Position numbers and translations under genes: made by a program. Positions 7,532 to 9,566 of a stretch of DNA of 9,566 bases are shown piece by piece. Origin of the DNA: Pseudomonadota bacterium (GTDB lineage: Bacteria > Pseudomonadota > Gammaproteobacteria > Burkholderiales > Thiobacillaceae); assembly GCA_021791235.1 (NCBI GenBank), contig JAJYXA010000509.1, forward strand, positions 1 through 9,566. Reading direction: 5' to 3'. Each line of letters begins with the position of its first letter. The first letter of the stretch is position 1. The notes beneath the pieces are model-generated. The model did no database searches and had not been told where the DNA came from. It saw only the letters and a program-made list of their open reading frames with translations.

Positions 7532-7557
7532 CAGCACCTTTGAGCAAGGCCCCCCGC

Positions 7558-9566
7558 ATGATCCGCGCAGCCCGCCCCCCGTTGCCCGACCTCCCCGCAG
7601 AACTCGACGCCCTGGCCGAACTCGCGCTGGACCTGCGCTGGTCGTGGAGTCACGCCACCGACATTCTGTGGAAAGGCATCGACCCCGACCTGTGGGCGCT
7701 GACCCATAACCCCTGGCTGATCCTGCAGAACGTTTCCAGGGAAAAGCTGCGCGCGCTGGCGGCAGACACGGCCTTCGTCGCCAGCCTGCGGGGCTTCGTC
7801 GACGCGCGCAGGGAATGGCGGGCGAGCCCGACTTGGTTTCAGGCCGCGTATCCGCAATCGAAGCTTGCGCACGTGGCCTACTTCAGCATGGAGTTCGGGC
7901 TGTCCGAGTCGCTGCCGCTGTATTCCGGCGGCCTCGGCATCCTGGCCGGCGATGTGCTCAAGACCGCCAGCGATCTCGACGTGCCGATGACCGGCATCGG
8001 CCTGCTCTGGCAGCAGGGCTACTTCCGCCAGAGCCTCAACGAGCAGGGCGGCCAGCAGGAGTTTTTTCCCTACAACGATCCGGCCCAACTGCCGGTGCAG
8101 CCGGTGCACGACGAGAACGGAGAGCGGCTGCGCGTGGCAATCCCCTTTCCCGGCCGCACCGTCCTGCTGCGCGTCTGGCAGGTGCAGGTCGGGCGGGTGA
8201 ACCTCTATCTGCTGGACAGCAACGATCTGCTCAACACGCCGGCCGACCGCGGCATCACCGCCCAGCTGTACGACGGCGGTTCGGAAAAGCGCCTGCAGCA
8301 GGAGATCTGCCTCGGCATCGGCGGCTGGACCCTGTTGCGCCGCCTGGGCATCCATCCCGAGGTCTGCCATCTCAACGAGGGCCATGCGGCTTTCGTCGTC
8401 CTCGCCCGCGCATGGAGCCACATGCGCGACCAGGGCAGCGATTTCCGCTGCGCGCTCAACGCCACCCGCGCCGGCAACGTCTTCACCACCCACACCCCGG
8501 TCGCCGTCGGCTTCGACGGCTTTGCCCCGGCCTTGCTGGAACGCTACCTGGAACGCGCCCAGCAGGGTCTCGGCATCCCCGTCCGCGCGATGCTCGCCCT
8601 CGGCCGGCAAAACCCGGACGACGACAGCGAACCCTTCAAAATGGCGTATCTCGCCATCCGCGGCAGCATCCTGGTCAATGGGGTGAGCCGCCTGCACGGC
8701 AGCGTCAGCCGCCGCCTGTTTCAGCCACTGTTCCCGCGCTGGCCGCAGCACGAGGTGCCGGTCACGCACGTCACCAACGGCGTCCATGTGCCGTCCTGGG
8801 ACTCGGCGGAAGCCGACCGCCTGTGGACGGACGCCTGCGGCAAGGGACGCTGGCTCGGCGAACTGGAACATCTCGAGGAACAGGTGTGCCAGGTCTCCGA
8901 CCAGGCCCTGTGGGACATCCGCACCCAAAGCCGGCAGCGCCTGATCGGCTTCGCGCGCGACCACCTGCAGCGCCAGCTCGCCGCCATCAACGCGCCGGCC
9001 GAACGCATCGAACGCGCGCGCCACGCCCTCGACCCCAACACCTTCACGCTCGGTTTCGCCCGCCGCTTCACCGCCTACAAGCGCCCCAACATGCTGCTCG
9101 CCGATCCCGAGCGCCTGCATCGCATCCTGACGCATCCGCTCCATCCGGTGCAGCTCGTCATCGCCGGCAAGGCGCATCCGCTGGACGAAACCGGCAAGGC
9201 CATGATCCGCCAGTGGAACGAATTCATCGACAGCCGTCCCGAACTGGCCGGGCATGTGGTGTTTCTGGCCGACTACGACATGCTGCTCGCGGAACAGCTG
9301 GTGCAGGGCGTGGACCTGTGGCTCAACACGCCGCGCCGCCCGTGGGAAGCCTGCGGCACCAGCGGCATGAAAGTCCTGGCCAACGGCGGACTCAACCTGT
9401 CGGAACTGGACGGCTGGTGGGCGGAAGCCTATGCGCCGGAACTGGGCTGGGCCTTGGGCGACGGCCAGGAGCACGACACCGACCCGGCGTGGGAAGCGGC
9501 GGAGGCGGCGGAACTCTATCGCCTGCTGGAGCAGGAGGTCATCCCGCTTTTCTACCGCGACCGCGA
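7558..9566 (+). CDS. glgP: Alpha-glucan (glycogen) phosphorylase, GT35 family, C-terminus cut by window edge
   Basis: The enzyme removes glucose from alpha-1,4-glucan ends with phosphate, giving glucose 1-phosphate, using pyridoxal phosphate. 669 complete codons are visible and the frame is open at the right edge. The N-terminus (LPAELDALAELALDLRWSWS, about residues 8-27, and onward) matches the DUF3417 domain of the shorter bacterial/archaeal phosphorylase type (TIGR02094-like). Further motifs are YFSMEFGLSESLPLYSGGLG (from 108), HLNEGHAAF (271), FTTHTPVAVGFDGF (309), VTNGVHVPSW, FARRFTAYKR (500), LVIAGKAHPLDE and EACGTSGMKVLANGGLNLSELDGWW, where Lys605 should hold pyridoxal phosphate. Family length of about 830-860 suggests roughly 170-190 residues are missing. 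ATG at 7558 has only a weak AAGG 8 bases upstream. It is on the xfp-ackA strand but separated by 286 bases with a possible terminator, so it probably has its own promoter. A starch or maltodextrin phosphorylase role is possible. Confidence 0.95.
   Translation, partial: MIRAARPPLPDLPAELDALAELALDLRWSWSHATDILWKGIDPDLWALTHNPWLILQNVSREKLRALAADTAFVASLRGFVDARREWRASPTWFQAAYPQSKLAHVAYFSMEFGLSESLPLYSGGLGILAGDVLKTASDLDVPMTGIGLLWQQGYFRQSLNEQGGQQEFFPYNDPAQLPVQPVHDENGERLRVAIPFPGRTVLLRVWQVQVGRVNLYLLDSNDLLNTPADRGITAQLYDGGSEKRLQQEICLGIGGWTLLRRLGIHPEVCHLNEGHAAFVVLARAWSHMRDQGSDFRCALNATRAGNVFTTHTPVAVGFDGFAPALLERYLERAQQGLGIPVRAMLALGRQNPDDDSEPFKMAYLAIRGSILVNGVSRLHGSVSRRLFQPLFPRWPQHEVPVTHVTNGVHVPSWDSAEADRLWTDACGKGRWLGELEHLEEQVCQVSDQALWDIRTQSRQRLIGFARDHLQRQLAAINAPAERIERARHALDPNTFTLGFARRFTAYKRPNMLLADPERLHRILTHPLHPVQLVIAGKAHPLDETGKAMIRQWNEFIDSRPELAGHVVFLADYDMLLAEQLVQGVDLWLNTPRRPWEACGTSGMKVLANGGLNLSELDGWWAEAYAPELGWALGDGQEHDTDPAWEAAEAAELYRLLEQEVIPLFYRDR

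Noticed and set aside
7531..9474. 647-codon open frame on the minus strand
   Set aside because: It is antisense to the glycogen phosphorylase gene, with no recognisable domain and the usual composition of GC-rich shadow frames.

Overview
The window is high-GC and uses GC-rich third codon positions throughout. Gene content is typical of a Gram-negative proteobacterium: a TonB energy transducer, an exported phosphoesterase with a Sec signal peptide, and a phosphoketolase/acetate kinase pair of the kind found in beta- and gammaproteobacteria, including methanotrophs and chemolithotrophs. The species cannot be named from this sequence. No rRNA, tRNA, transposase, phage gene or CRISPR array was seen.

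Left part (1-3157, minus strand): a TonB-like gene (3157-2360) is followed by a large exported protein gene (2222 to beyond base 1) with an N-terminal YVTN/YncE-type beta-propeller and a C-terminal phosphoesterase domain starting around the KENRTYD motif. The left edge cuts off its C-terminus. A 10-bp perfect stem-loop lies between the two genes.

Middle (3158-3801): about 640 bases without a convincing gene separate the divergent tonB-like and phosphoketolase genes. The right half (3515-3679) carries five consecutive inverted repeats and a possible 40-codon reading frame whose Shine-Dalgarno sequence lies in a stem. A TACAAT -10-like element sits just before the phosphoketolase gene.

Right part (3802-9566, plus strand): xfp (phosphoketolase) and ackA (a short, divergent acetate kinase) overlap by 4 bases (ATGA) and are almost certainly co-transcribed. 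After a 286-base spacer comes a glycogen/alpha-glucan phosphorylase gene, cut by the right edge. The spacer holds a perfect TGTGA-N6-TCACA palindrome, an imperfect inverted repeat made of CACAGAG/CTCTGTG units, and a weak hairpin followed by six T. Together the three enzymes could release glucose 1-phosphate from glycogen, split xylulose 5-phosphate or fructose 6-phosphate into acetyl phosphate, and turn acetyl phosphate into acetate plus ATP.

The genes belong to known families. I found no clearly new multi-gene system. The most interesting unexplained parts are the two non-coding stretches around the xfp-ackA operon.
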